DNA of 41,224 nt from an uncultured bacterium. GTDB taxonomy: Bacteria; Verrucomicrobiota; Lentisphaeria; Victivallales; UBA1829. This document shows positions 8,128 through 15,420 of the stretch, piece after piece; the stretch's first letter is position 1, and the number at the start of each line of letters is the position of its first letter. The stretch covers positions 1 through 41,224 of the forward strand of contig CASFTV010000028.1 in the NCBI GenBank assembly GCA_949297765.1, in the 5' to 3' direction. Made by a program: the position numbers and the translations under genes. Under the pieces are notes generated by a model. That model was not told the DNA's origin and searched no databases. It saw nothing but the letters and a program-made list of their open reading frames with translations.

Positions 8128-11100
8128 ATGAAATCACGATTGGTTTTTCTGACCGGACTTCTTCTTCTGGGAGCGGTCCACGCAGGCGACTGGGACAATC
8201 TTTCGGTTCGGAATTCCGCCAATAAACGGGATCTGAGCATTTTCTGCGGGAAAAAACGGAAAGCATCCATCCGCGACAACGCGAAATCCGGTCTTGTCTC
8301 CATTTCGGAAGAGAAAGGAATGCTTCTCCTGAACACGGACAGATTCCGGAAGGCCCATCCCGGAAAAACGCTTGACTTCTACTATGTCCTCGACAATCCG
8401 AATCCCGGGAAAACGGTCCTTCTGGAAGCCGAACTTGCCGGTCCGGAAGGCGCATCCGCCGATCTCTATTTTGAGGGATCGACCGGGAAACACTTCTGGC
8501 GGAGAAAAATCATCGTTCTGAAGGAGGCGCCTACCCTGTACCGCTTTGAAACAAAGTTTCCGCAGAATCTCAAACACGTCTCCTTCCGCATCACATTCAA
8601 GGATCTTCCGTATCTGAAAATTGGCAAAATCTCCTACGGAGTCAAAAAAGACGACGAAAAAGCCGATCCCCGAGCCAATCATATTTTCAACGGCGGCGCG
8701 GAGCGGGGATTCTACAATGTGTATCCCCCCTCCGAGGTCCGGATCGCGAGACCTTCCATGAAAGTGGAGATCGACCGGAAGGAATTTCACAGAGGAAAAC
8801 ACTCGTTCCGTCTGGATCCGGTGAAAGGCGGGTTCAACCGGCTGGTCTTCAACGCGGTTCCCTACATTGTCGGGAAACCGATCGTCTTTTCGATGTATCT
8901 GAAAGCGGAAACGCCGAACACGCCGGTCAACATCGGGCTGTTCACCGCGCATGGATCCGCCTATCACAAGGTTGTCCGCGTCGGGACGGAATGGAAAAAA
9001 TATGAACTGGCCGTCCCTGTTTTTGGAGAAGAAGCGCCCGGAGTCAAGAAGGTCGGGAATCCGGCAATGACGGAAAGTTTTCACCATGTTTCGCCGATCG
9101 TCACGCCGGAGAAACGGATCTGGCTGGACGATGCCGCCTGTCAACTTGCAGAAAAGAGCACGGATCTCCCGCTTCCGGAAATCGCGCTTTCCGGGACGCT
9201 CAAAGCACCGCATGGTTATCTGTATGCGGGCAGCCCCTTTCAAGGATTGATCCGGCTGGACGGCGCACAGAACGGAACATGCCGTCTGAACTGGGAACTT
9301 CGCAACTGGAAGGAGGAACGCATCGCATCCGGAACACTCGGAAAAGTGGAAACCTTTCCCGCGGAAAAGGAGTTCTCGATCCGGCCTCCGGAAAACACGT
9401 TCGGACCGATGAATCTGGTTTTCTCGGCGGAAACGGACAACGGGAAGAGATTCACGCACACGTTTTATACCGGAATTCTCCGCTCTCCGGGAAAATCCCT
9501 GCACCGGTGGGGAACGAATGTCCATACCTCGCCGCAGGACGACGCCTTTGTGATCCGTCTGTTCCGGGATTTCGGGATCGGGGCGGTCCGCCTCTGGGCA
9601 AAACCGAACGAGAAGGGGTGCGGAGGTTTCCGCTCCGCATCCCGCTTTCATGACGCGGGCTTTCTGGTCATGGTGAACATTTCGGGAGCGGAACCCGGGG
9701 TCCCGTTCCACATTCCCGGAGATTCCCGCGCACTCATCACAAAGTATTTCAAAAGCGCGATTCTTCAGCATCAAGGGAAAGTCGATTTTTACGAGCTTTT
9801 CAACGAACCGGAAATCTGGGGAGGACGCACCCGGAACCCGGATCCGTCGAAATACCTCGCTGCAACGCCGGAAGCCTGCGGAAAAGCAACGGTTGGTATG
9901 GCCGCTGCAATCCGGGAACTGGATCCGCACGCGAAAATCACCGGTCCCGGCTGTCACGTCAAACCGGATTTTCTGGAAGCATGGCTGAAGGCGGGGGCGG
10001 CAAAGGTTCTGGACGCTCTGACGGAACACCCGTACCGTCAGCTGCCGGAGATGCCGGATCTTGAGACTGCGCAGAAGGATTTTCAGGCGGTTCTGAAAAA
10101 ATACCGTCCGGATCTTCCGATTCTCAGTTCCGAAAGCGGGAACATGAATTTTCCGACTCTTCCGGACAACCGGATTCATCCGGTCGCCATTGAAAACGCG
10201 GCAAAGGATCTTCGCTATGCGCTGATCGAATTTGCCTGCGGAGTCAAAACCTACTTTCATTTCCAGGCGACCGGGATTGATCTGGGCTATGCGTGGACCA
10301 GTGTTCTCGGAGATCCGGATCACCACTGGGTTCCCGCGCCGTATCTTTACGCAGTACGGAATGCGGCGGACCTGCTCGGAAACGCGCCCGTCGTCGACCG
10401 GGCCGGCATCGGCATGAACAAACGCTGCTACATTTTCGACGCGGGAACAAAACGGATCGCCGTTCTGTGGCAGTGGGAGGGAACGCCCGAAACGCTTGAA
10501 TTCTCCCGGCCGGCTCTTTTCCGCGACATGATGGGAAATCCGATCCGGGCGCAGAAAATCCGGCTGGATGAATTCCCCGTCTACCTGGAAAGTTCTCTTC
10601 CGGCGGCGGAACTGAAGCAATTCATCGTCTCGGCGAAGCAGACCGGCATTCAAAATCCGGTGAAACATTCCGTGGAACTCCGGGACAGCCAAACATTCGC
10701 GATCCGTCTGGAAAACGTCACATCGCAGACCCTGACAGGGTTCGTGGAGTGCGCCTCCCGCAGACAGCCGTTCAAGCTCTACGGCGGGAAAACGCATCTT
10801 CTCTCCTTCCCCGCTCCTTCCCCGGTTTCGCTCATCCCGCAGGAGTTGACCATGAAACTTCATGTGGACGGTTTCCGGGATGCGGAACACAACATCCGGA
10901 TCTGCGGCATCACAATTCCCTCTTCTCCGCGCGAACTGCAGATCGACGGGGATCTCTCCGACTGGCCGGCGAACGCCAGAACCCTCGTTCTGGATTCCAG
11001 AAACGCGCGGCCTCTGGTCCCGTGGAGCGAATCCGACAGACAGAACCGCGCGGAACTCCGCTTTGCCTGGACTCCCTCGGCCCTCTATCTTGCCGTGACC

Positions 11101-11568
11101 GTGGAAAAGAAACTCTTCCAGCCGGAAGAACGCTTCTCCGAAATGGCAATCTGGCGCGGCGACAGCCTCCAGATCGGCATCGACACCATGAAAAACGCCT
11201 TGAAGGAGACCAGAGGACTTCAGTCGGATGATTTTGAATACATTCTCGGAGAATACCGGAAAGCGCCGCTGGTCTGGCGTCAGAAGGCCTCTTCCGCCAC
11301 CTGGGACAGTTTCGGAAAAACAACCGGAAAAGTCGAAGACGTCAAACTTGCCGTCCGTCATCTTCCCGGAAAAACAGTCTACGAGATGGCCTTCTCTCCC
11401 GTCTCCGTCAGCCCCTTCCGTCTGATTCCCGGCTCCAGCTGCCGCCTGAACGTTCTCGTCAATTTCTTCGACGGCACAAAGCGGATCGGCTGGCTCCAGC
11501 TCACAAAAGGAATGGGGGACATGCCGCACCGTCCGGCAGAATTCCTGGATGCCGTTCTGCAGAAATAA
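8128..11568 (+). CDS. Secreted clan GH-A-like glycoside hydrolase with CBM9-like C-terminal domain
   Basis: 1,146 residues with a Sec signal peptide (MKSRLVFLTGLLLLGAVHA). About 30-440 are beta-rich modules. A TIM-barrel region follows at about 440-800: YELFNEPEIWGG supplies the probable acid/base Glu560, and ILSSESGN supplies the probable nucleophile Glu669, about 110 residues later, as in clan GH-A (compare GH5, GH39). After an Ig-like stretch, residues about 932-1146 begin with LQIDGDLSDW and contain WRGDSLQIGID, a CBM9-like fold. The family number and substrate cannot be fixed without a search. It is the third gene of the GntR-controlled operon, with AAAGGA 12 nt before the ATG. The pseudogene at 39188-41224 has the same architecture. 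A 1,131-aa antisense frame covers nearly the whole gene and is taken to be a shadow. Confidence 0.82.
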   Translation: MKSRLVFLTGLLLLGAVHAGDWDNLSVRNSANKRDLSIFCGKKRKASIRDNAKSGLVSISEEKGMLLLNTDRFRKAHPGKTLDFYYVLDNPNPGKTVLLEAELAGPEGASADLYFEGSTGKHFWRRKIIVLKEAPTLYRFETKFPQNLKHVSFRITFKDLPYLKIGKISYGVKKDDEKADPRANHIFNGGAERGFYNVYPPSEVRIARPSMKVEIDRKEFHRGKHSFRLDPVKGGFNRLVFNAVPYIVGKPIVFSMYLKAETPNTPVNIGLFTAHGSAYHKVVRVGTEWKKYELAVPVFGEEAPGVKKVGNPAMTESFHHVSPIVTPEKRIWLDDAACQLAEKSTDLPLPEIALSGTLKAPHGYLYAGSPFQGLIRLDGAQNGTCRLNWELRNWKEERIASGTLGKVETFPAEKEFSIRPPENTFGPMNLVFSAETDNGKRFTHTFYTGILRSPGKSLHRWGTNVHTSPQDDAFVIRLFRDFGIGAVRLWAKPNEKGCGGFRSASRFHDAGFLVMVNISGAEPGVPFHIPGDSRALITKYFKSAILQHQGKVDFYELFNEPEIWGGRTRNPDPSKYLAATPEACGKATVGMAAAIRELDPHAKITGPGCHVKPDFLEAWLKAGAAKVLDALTEHPYRQLPEMPDLETAQKDFQAVLKKYRPDLPILSSESGNMNFPTLPDNRIHPVAIENAAKDLRYALIEFACGVKTYFHFQATGIDLGYAWTSVLGDPDHHWVPAPYLYAVRNAADLLGNAPVVDRAGIGMNKRCYIFDAGTKRIAVLWQWEGTPETLEFSRPALFRDMMGNPIRAQKIRLDEFPVYLESSLPAAELKQFIVSAKQTGIQNPVKHSVELRDSQTFAIRLENVTSQTLTGFVECASRRQPFKLYGGKTHLLSFPAPSPVSLIPQELTMKLHVDGFRDAEHNIRICGITIPSSPRELQIDGDLSDWPANARTLVLDSRNARPLVPWSESDRQNRAELRFAWTPSALYLAVTVEKKLFQPEERFSEMAIWRGDSLQIGIDTMKNALKETRGLQSDDFEYILGEYRKAPLVWRQKASSATWDSFGKTTGKVEDVKLAVRHLPGKTVYEMAFSPVSVSPFRLIPGSSCRLNVLVNFFDGTKRIGWLQLTKGMGDMPHRPAEFLDAVLQK

Positions 11569-11569
11569 G

Positions 11570-11605
11570 GTCCGATTCTCCCGGACAGAGCCGTTCCCCC
11601 TTTTT
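11570..11605 (+). terminator. Weak hairpin between convergent genes
   Basis: GTCCG (11570-11574) and CGGAC (11582-11586) form a short stem; a T-run occurs only at 11601-11605. It could end the hydrolase transcript, but the stem is short and far from the T-run. Confidence 0.3.
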
Positions 11606-12201
11606 CAGGGATTCCTTCCGGTGGAGGAGAGCCCGCATTCTCCGCATATGCCGTTCTTTCCCGGCGTATGCGGAGGCATCCGTTTTACAAAACGGAAGAA
11701 AAAGTCCTTTGCCTCATCCCTCATCCCTCCGTGATACTCCCACTCGGTGTCCGGAAACGGATGGCGCGGATGGAAAAATTCCACAATCTGAAAACCGCAG
11801 CAGTTCACATAAAAATGGATGTTGCGTTTCTCAAAATACGGAGTGCAGGTCTCCCAGACTTCCGTTTCCGGATAGAGTTTTTCGATTTCGTTCCAGATCG
11901 CCTGTCCCACGCCTCCCCCCTGTGCGCCGGCACGGACAAAAAGAAGGTCCAGATGGTTGTGCCGGGCTGCCCGGTCGATCTTCACGATCGCGCCGCCCTC
12001 CATGATCCCGTCGATCCGGGCCGCATAAGCGGCCGAGCCTTCGGCAGTCAGCGACCGGTCGATATCCTCTTCGGGGAGCACCGGTTCTTCGCAGGGGCCG
12101 AACTCCTGCTCGTAACCGGTTTGAAATGCGTTCTGCATTTCGCGTTTGAATTCCGCGATGTCCGCTGTTTCCAGCGGGAGAAGCTGAAATTTCCCTTTCA
12201 T
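11605..12201 (-). CDS. GNAT family N-acetyltransferase
   Basis: 198 residues. The acetyl-CoA loop is AGAQGGGVGQAIW, preceded by the strand HLDLLFVR, and the C-terminal half YFEKRNIHFYVNCCGFQIVEFF is a typical GNAT ending. The ATG at 12201 is preceded by AAGGA about 7 nt upstream and overlaps the stop codon of the MATE gene (ATGA), so the two are translationally coupled. Being in an operon with a MarR regulator and a MATE pump suggests acetylation of a toxic small molecule or drug, but the substrate is unknown. The last 20 or so residues (after FVKRMPPH) are rich in Gly and Cys, look unlike the domain and coincide with a strong inverted repeat in the DNA, so they may be a later extension. Confidence 0.82.
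   Translation of the reverse strand: MKGKFQLLPLETADIAEFKREMQNAFQTGYEQEFGPCEEPVLPEEDIDRSLTAEGSAAYAARIDGIMEGGAIVKIDRAARHNHLDLLFVRAGAQGGGVGQAIWNEIEKLYPETEVWETCTPYFEKRNIHFYVNCCGFQIVEFFHPRHPFPDTEWEYHGGMRDEAKDFFFRFVKRMPPHTPGKNGICGECGLSSTGRNP
11640..11675. repeat. 13-bp inverted repeat in the 3' end of the acetyltransferase gene
   Basis: CTCCGCATATGCC (11640-11652) and GGCGTATGCGGAG (11663-11675) pair at all 13 positions, one as G-T, around a 10-nt loop. No T-run follows on either strand, so it is not a classical terminator. Confidence 0.6.
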
Positions 12202-13538
12202 GAATGATTCCTTCCGGGTTGAAGGTTGAGTTGTCCGGCCGGTCTGGATCCGAACCAGAAATACAGCAGAAGTCCCATCAGCAGAATCCGGGAAACCGGC
12301 ATTGCAAGCCATACGCCGTTTATCCCGAACAGAAGCGGAAGGGTGAAAATGCAGAGCGGAAGAGCAAGAAAGGAGTCTCCGTAAATCAGCCACGAGGATT
12401 TGGCGATGTTCCCGGTCGACTGGTAATAAAATGCCGCGACCCGGATAACCCCCAGCAGAAGAAATGCCGGAGCGGAGAGCAGAATCCCCTGCCGGGCCAG
12501 CGTCTGCGCCTCCCCGGAACGGAGACCCATCCAGCCGGGAATGAACGAGTGCATGGCGAAGGAGAAGAGCATCAGCGCAATTCCCGAGACAAAGGCAAAC
12601 CAGTAGCCGTAATTGCCGAACCTGTTCTGGCGCCTGTGCTTTCCCGCACCGTACATGGAGGCCGAGAGCGGCTGGACGCCTCCGGCAATTCCGGTCATGA
12701 ACATGGACCCGAGCGCCTCCAGCGAGGAGATGACCGTATAGGCCGCAAGTCCGTCAATTCCGCCGTAGCGAAGCGACTGCGCATTGTGCATGTAGAGCAT
12801 CGCGATGATGGAGAGCATATTCCCGAAGATCGGCACACCCGTTATCGTAATGGCGCGGATTTCGCCCCATGCCGGCCGCAGACTGTCTGCGGAAAAGCGG
12901 AGAGCGGTCAGCGGAGAGCGGAAATAGAGTCCGCCGAGAACACAGGCCCCTCCCTGGCTTGCCACCGTCGCAACCGCCGCTCCGACCGCGCCGAAATCGC
13001 AATAAAAAACAAAAAACCAGTCCAGAACAATGTTGCAGAGCAGGCCGCTGACCATCAGAATCATGGAGAGCGTCGGATGTCCGTCGTTCCGGATCACCTC
13101 CAGACACATCGACATGAACACCGAAAAAAACACTCCTCCGGTCAGAATCTGTGAATATTTCAATGAAACCGGCATCAGTTCCTCTGTCGCTCCGAGCGCC
13201 GTCAGAAGGACGCGGAGAAGCGGAAATGTCAGCACCGTCAGCAGAAGACTCCATGCCGCGACCAGAAACACCGTCTGCGCGAAAATGTGTTTGGCCGTTT
13301 CCGTTTCGCCCGCGCCGCGGCTCCGGGCGATCCGGACCGCCCCTCCCGACCCGACAAGAAATCCAAATGCCTGAAGCAGCATGACCAGCGGCCAGGTGAC
13401 CGCAGTCGCCGCCAGTGCATCCTTGCCTCCCGCAAGCCCGATGAAGATCGCATCGACAATGGCAAACGATCCGCCGATCAGCGCTCCGAACACCGAAGGC
13501 GCAACATATTTCCAGAACCGGAGAAAATCCTTACTCAT
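12198..13538 (-). CDS. MATE family efflux transporter
   Basis: 446 residues, very hydrophobic, with about 12 membrane helices in two homologous halves. The N-terminus (FWKYVAPSVFGALIGGSFAIVDAIFIG) and GGKDALAATAVTWPLVMLL are typical of MATE transporters, which export cationic drugs and metabolites in exchange for Na+ or H+. The start overlaps the end of the MarR gene by 8 nt and the stop overlaps the acetyltransferase start by 4 nt, giving a MarR-MATE-GNAT operon. Expression is probably repressed by the MarR protein through the tandem operators at 13986-14033. The substrate is not predictable. Confidence 0.9.
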   Translation of the reverse strand: MSKDFLRFWKYVAPSVFGALIGGSFAIVDAIFIGLAGGKDALAATAVTWPLVMLLQAFGFLVGSGGAVRIARSRGAGETETAKHIFAQTVFLVAAWSLLLTVLTFPLLRVLLTALGATEELMPVSLKYSQILTGGVFFSVFMSMCLEVIRNDGHPTLSMILMVSGLLCNIVLDWFFVFYCDFGAVGAAVATVASQGGACVLGGLYFRSPLTALRFSADSLRPAWGEIRAITITGVPIFGNMLSIIAMLYMHNAQSLRYGGIDGLAAYTVISSLEALGSMFMTGIAGGVQPLSASMYGAGKHRRQNRFGNYGYWFAFVSGIALMLFSFAMHSFIPGWMGLRSGEAQTLARQGILLSAPAFLLLGVIRVAAFYYQSTGNIAKSSWLIYGDSFLALPLCIFTLPLLFGINGVWLAMPVSRILLMGLLLYFWFGSRPAGQLNLQPGRNHS

Positions 13539-13974
13539 CGCCGTTCCCGTTCCGTTTCAGCGCACGATGAAAGGCATCGGCGTAAAACTCCAGCGCGTCG
13601 ACAAACTCCGCTGAGAATTTCTCTGTCGTCTCCCGCATCGCCCTCTCCTCCGCCGCGTGGATTTCCGCCAGAATGAAATCGGCGAATTTCCGCCCTTTCG
13701 GGGTCAGGCGCAGATAACATTCCCGCCGTTTCCCCGGAATCGGCTCCAACGTGATGTATCCCGCATCCCGGCACTCCCTGACAATCGTATTGATCGTGGA
13801 AAGCGGAAGCAGCCAGTTGTTGTGCAGTTTGCTTTGAGAAAGTTCCCCGTCGTCGGAAAGCGCGTACAGCAGAACTACAATGTTCGGTTTGACCGCCATC
13901 GAACGGCCTTTCACCAGATAGGCGTGGTCGATCCGATTGGTCGCATCAACCAGTTTCTTGATTTCTGTCCGCAT
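13531..13974 (-). CDS. MarR-family transcriptional regulator
   Basis: 147 residues with a winged helix core: ELSQSKLHNNWLLPLSTINTIVRECRDAGY spans the recognition helix, the wing is PIPGKRRECYLRLTPKGRKFA, and the C-terminal helix is long and charged, for dimer formation. The ATG at 13974 has AGGAG 6 nt upstream; the frame stays open to 14331 but that extension crosses the operators and the fucO terminator and is not credible. It is first in an operon with a MATE pump and an acetyltransferase. By analogy with MarR and its relatives it should repress its own operon until a ligand binds. Confidence 0.88.
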   Translation of the reverse strand: MRTEIKKLVDATNRIDHAYLVKGRSMAVKPNIVVLLYALSDDGELSQSKLHNNWLLPLSTINTIVRECRDAGYITLEPIPGKRRECYLRLTPKGRKFADFILAEIHAAEERAMRETTEKFSAEFVDALEFYADAFHRALKRNGNGDE

Positions 13975-13985
13975 GAAAAACTCCT

Positions 13986-14033
13986 TATAAATCCGAATTC
14001 GTATTTTTAATATAAATCCGAATTCGTATTTTT
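13986..14033 (-). promoter_or_regulatory. Tandem MarR-type operators within the promoter of the MarR-MATE-GNAT operon
   Basis: Two identical 23-bp copies occur at 13986-14008 and 14011-14033, with a period of 25 bp. Each has the palindromic core CGAATTCG with near-symmetric AT-rich arms (AAATC to the left, TATTT to the right). On the minus strand a promoter can be read as TTGAAA (14036-14031), a 16-nt spacer and TATATT (14014-14009). One copy lies in the spacer and the other covers the expected start of transcription. Confidence 0.75.
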
Positions 14034-14085
14034 CAAGTTTTTCCGGAATGAGGACAGAGAGTTTCAGGGAGGAACTTCGATGCGC

Positions 14086-14122
14086 AAAAAAAAAAGCGGC
14101 CGGAGTCGATGCTCCGGCCGCT
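14086..14122 (-). terminator. Rho-independent terminator of fucO
   Basis: A perfect 10-bp GC-rich stem (GCGGCCGGAG at 14096-14105 with CTCCGGCCGC at 14112-14121) and a 6-nt loop. In the minus direction it is followed directly by ten T (14095-14086). It lies 25 nt after the fucO stop codon. Confidence 0.93.
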
Positions 14123-14146
14123 GCTGGGACGATAGGAAGCCTCCGG

Positions 14147-15301
14147 TCAGAAGGCGTTTTTGTAGATGCCCAGAATATCCGCGACACTGGTGTCACGGGG
14201 ATTCCCGCCGGTGCAGACATCGGCAAAAGACATTTCCGCGAGAGCGGGCAGATCCTCCTCCCGGACCGACGGCAGTTCGCGCATTTTCTGCGGGATTCCG
14301 ACGTCGATGGAGAGCTGGCGGACCGCGTCAACGGCGGCTTTGCGGGCTTCTTCTGTGTTCATGGAATCCACGTTGGCGACACCCATTGCGCGGGCGATTT
14401 CGCGGTATTTTTCTCCGGTCGCGGGCGCATTGTATTCCATCACATAGGGCAGCAGGACGGCGTTGGCGATGCCGTGCGGCGTGTTGTAGAATCCGCCGAG
14501 CGAGTGCGCCATCGAGTGGACAATGCCGAGTCCGACGTTGGAGAAGCCCATTCCGGCCACATACTGTCCGAGCGCCATTCCGTCGCGTCCCTCCGGCGTG
14601 TTGTTGACGGCGCCGCGCAGGGAGCGGGAGATGATTTCGATGGCTTTCAGGTGCATCATGTCGGTCAGCTCCCATGCGCCTTTGGTGATGTAGCCTTCGA
14701 TGGCGTGGGTCAGCGCATCCATACCGGTTGCCGCGGTCAGCCCCTTCGGCATGGAGGACATCATTTCCGGGTCAATGACGGCAACGACCGGAATGTCGTG
14801 TGGATCGACGCAGACGAATTTGCGTTTCTTCGCATCGTCGGTAATCACATAATTGATGGTCACTTCCGCGGCGGTTCCGGCCGTCGTCGGGATCGCGATG
14901 ATCGGAACGCAGGGCTTCGACGTCGCCGCGCAGCCTTCCAGCGAGACCACATCGGAAAATTCCGGATTGTTGATGATGATTCCGATGGCTTTCGAGGTAT
15001 CGGTCGGCGAGCCTCCGCCGATTGCGATCAGGTAGTCCGCTCCCGCCGCTTTGAACGCCGCCACGCCTTTCTTCACCACGTCCACCGAGGGGTTCGCCTT
15101 GACATCGCTGAAGATCTCATACGCAAAGCCCGCCTTGTCCAGAAGAGCGGTCACCTTGTCCGCCACATGGAATTTGATCAGGTCTTTGTCCGTTACAACA
15201 AGCGCCTTCGCAAAACCCCGTTTTTTGATTTCATCGACGATGCTGGCAATCGCACCTGCTCCGAAATAGGATGTTTGATTCAGAATCATCCGGTTGATCA
15301 T
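14147..15301 (-). CDS. fucO: Lactaldehyde reductase (L-1,2-propanediol oxidoreductase)
   Basis: 384 residues, an iron-dependent (group III) alcohol dehydrogenase close to E. coli FucO over its whole length as I recall that sequence: RMILN at the start, YLIAIGGGSPTDTSKAIGII for NAD binding, IPTTAGTAAEVTINYVIT, GMDALTHAIEGYIT, MALGQYVAGMGFSNVGLG, FYNTPHGIANA and DVCTGGNPR. The metal ligands should be near Asp195, His199, His262 and His276. The enzyme reduces L-lactaldehyde, from fucose or rhamnose breakdown, to L-1,2-propanediol with NADH. AAGGAG lies 8 nt before the ATG. It is a single-gene unit with its own promoter and a strong terminator. The rest of the fucose/rhamnose pathway is not in this window, but a GH78-like rhamnosidase is. 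Confidence 0.93.
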   Translation of the reverse strand: MINRMILNQTSYFGAGAIASIVDEIKKRGFAKALVVTDKDLIKFHVADKVTALLDKAGFAYEIFSDVKANPSVDVVKKGVAAFKAAGADYLIAIGGGSPTDTSKAIGIIINNPEFSDVVSLEGCAATSKPCVPIIAIPTTAGTAAEVTINYVITDDAKKRKFVCVDPHDIPVVAVIDPEMMSSMPKGLTAATGMDALTHAIEGYITKGAWELTDMMHLKAIEIISRSLRGAVNNTPEGRDGMALGQYVAGMGFSNVGLGIVHSMAHSLGGFYNTPHGIANAVLLPYVMEYNAPATGEKYREIARAMGVANVDSMNTEEARKAAVDAVRQLSIDVGIPQKMRELPSVREEDLPALAEMSFADVCTGGNPRDTSVADILGIYKNAF

Positions 15302-15352
15302 TTGTGAAACTCCTTTTGTTGTTGTGAAGTCATCATAAGAAACAGAAGATCC

Positions 15353-15367
15353 GTCAGAAGGCCTGAC
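15353..15367. promoter_or_regulatory. Inverted repeat in the fucO leader
   Basis: GTCAG (15353-15357) and CTGAC (15363-15367) flank AAGGC. It lies about 20 nt downstream of the -10 box and so in the untranslated leader. It could be an operator or an RNA hairpin; there is no direct evidence for either. Confidence 0.35.
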
Positions 15368-15386
15368 CGCCTCCCTCAGACAGATA

Positions 15387-15414
15387 ACAGTAGCATAGAT
15401 TTTTCAATTTTCCA
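15387..15414 (-). promoter_or_regulatory. Putative fucO promoter with extended -10
   Basis: On the minus strand TGGAAA (15414-15409), a 16-nt spacer and TACTGT (15392-15387), preceded by TGC, which makes an extended -10 (TGnTACTGT). It lies in the 119-nt gap between fucO and the end of the next minus-strand gene. Confidence 0.5.
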
Positions 15415-15420
15415 GAGAGT

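Noticed and set aside
8134-11529. Minus-strand frame of 1,131 codons across the secreted hydrolase gene
   Set aside because: The plus-strand product has a signal peptide, catalytic motifs and a CBM9-like tail. The antisense translation shows none of these; codon choice in this genome leaves few stops on the opposite strand.
13986-14033. CRISPR-like direct repeats
   Set aside because: There are only two copies with a 2-nt gap, and they have palindromic cores in a promoter, which fits operators instead.
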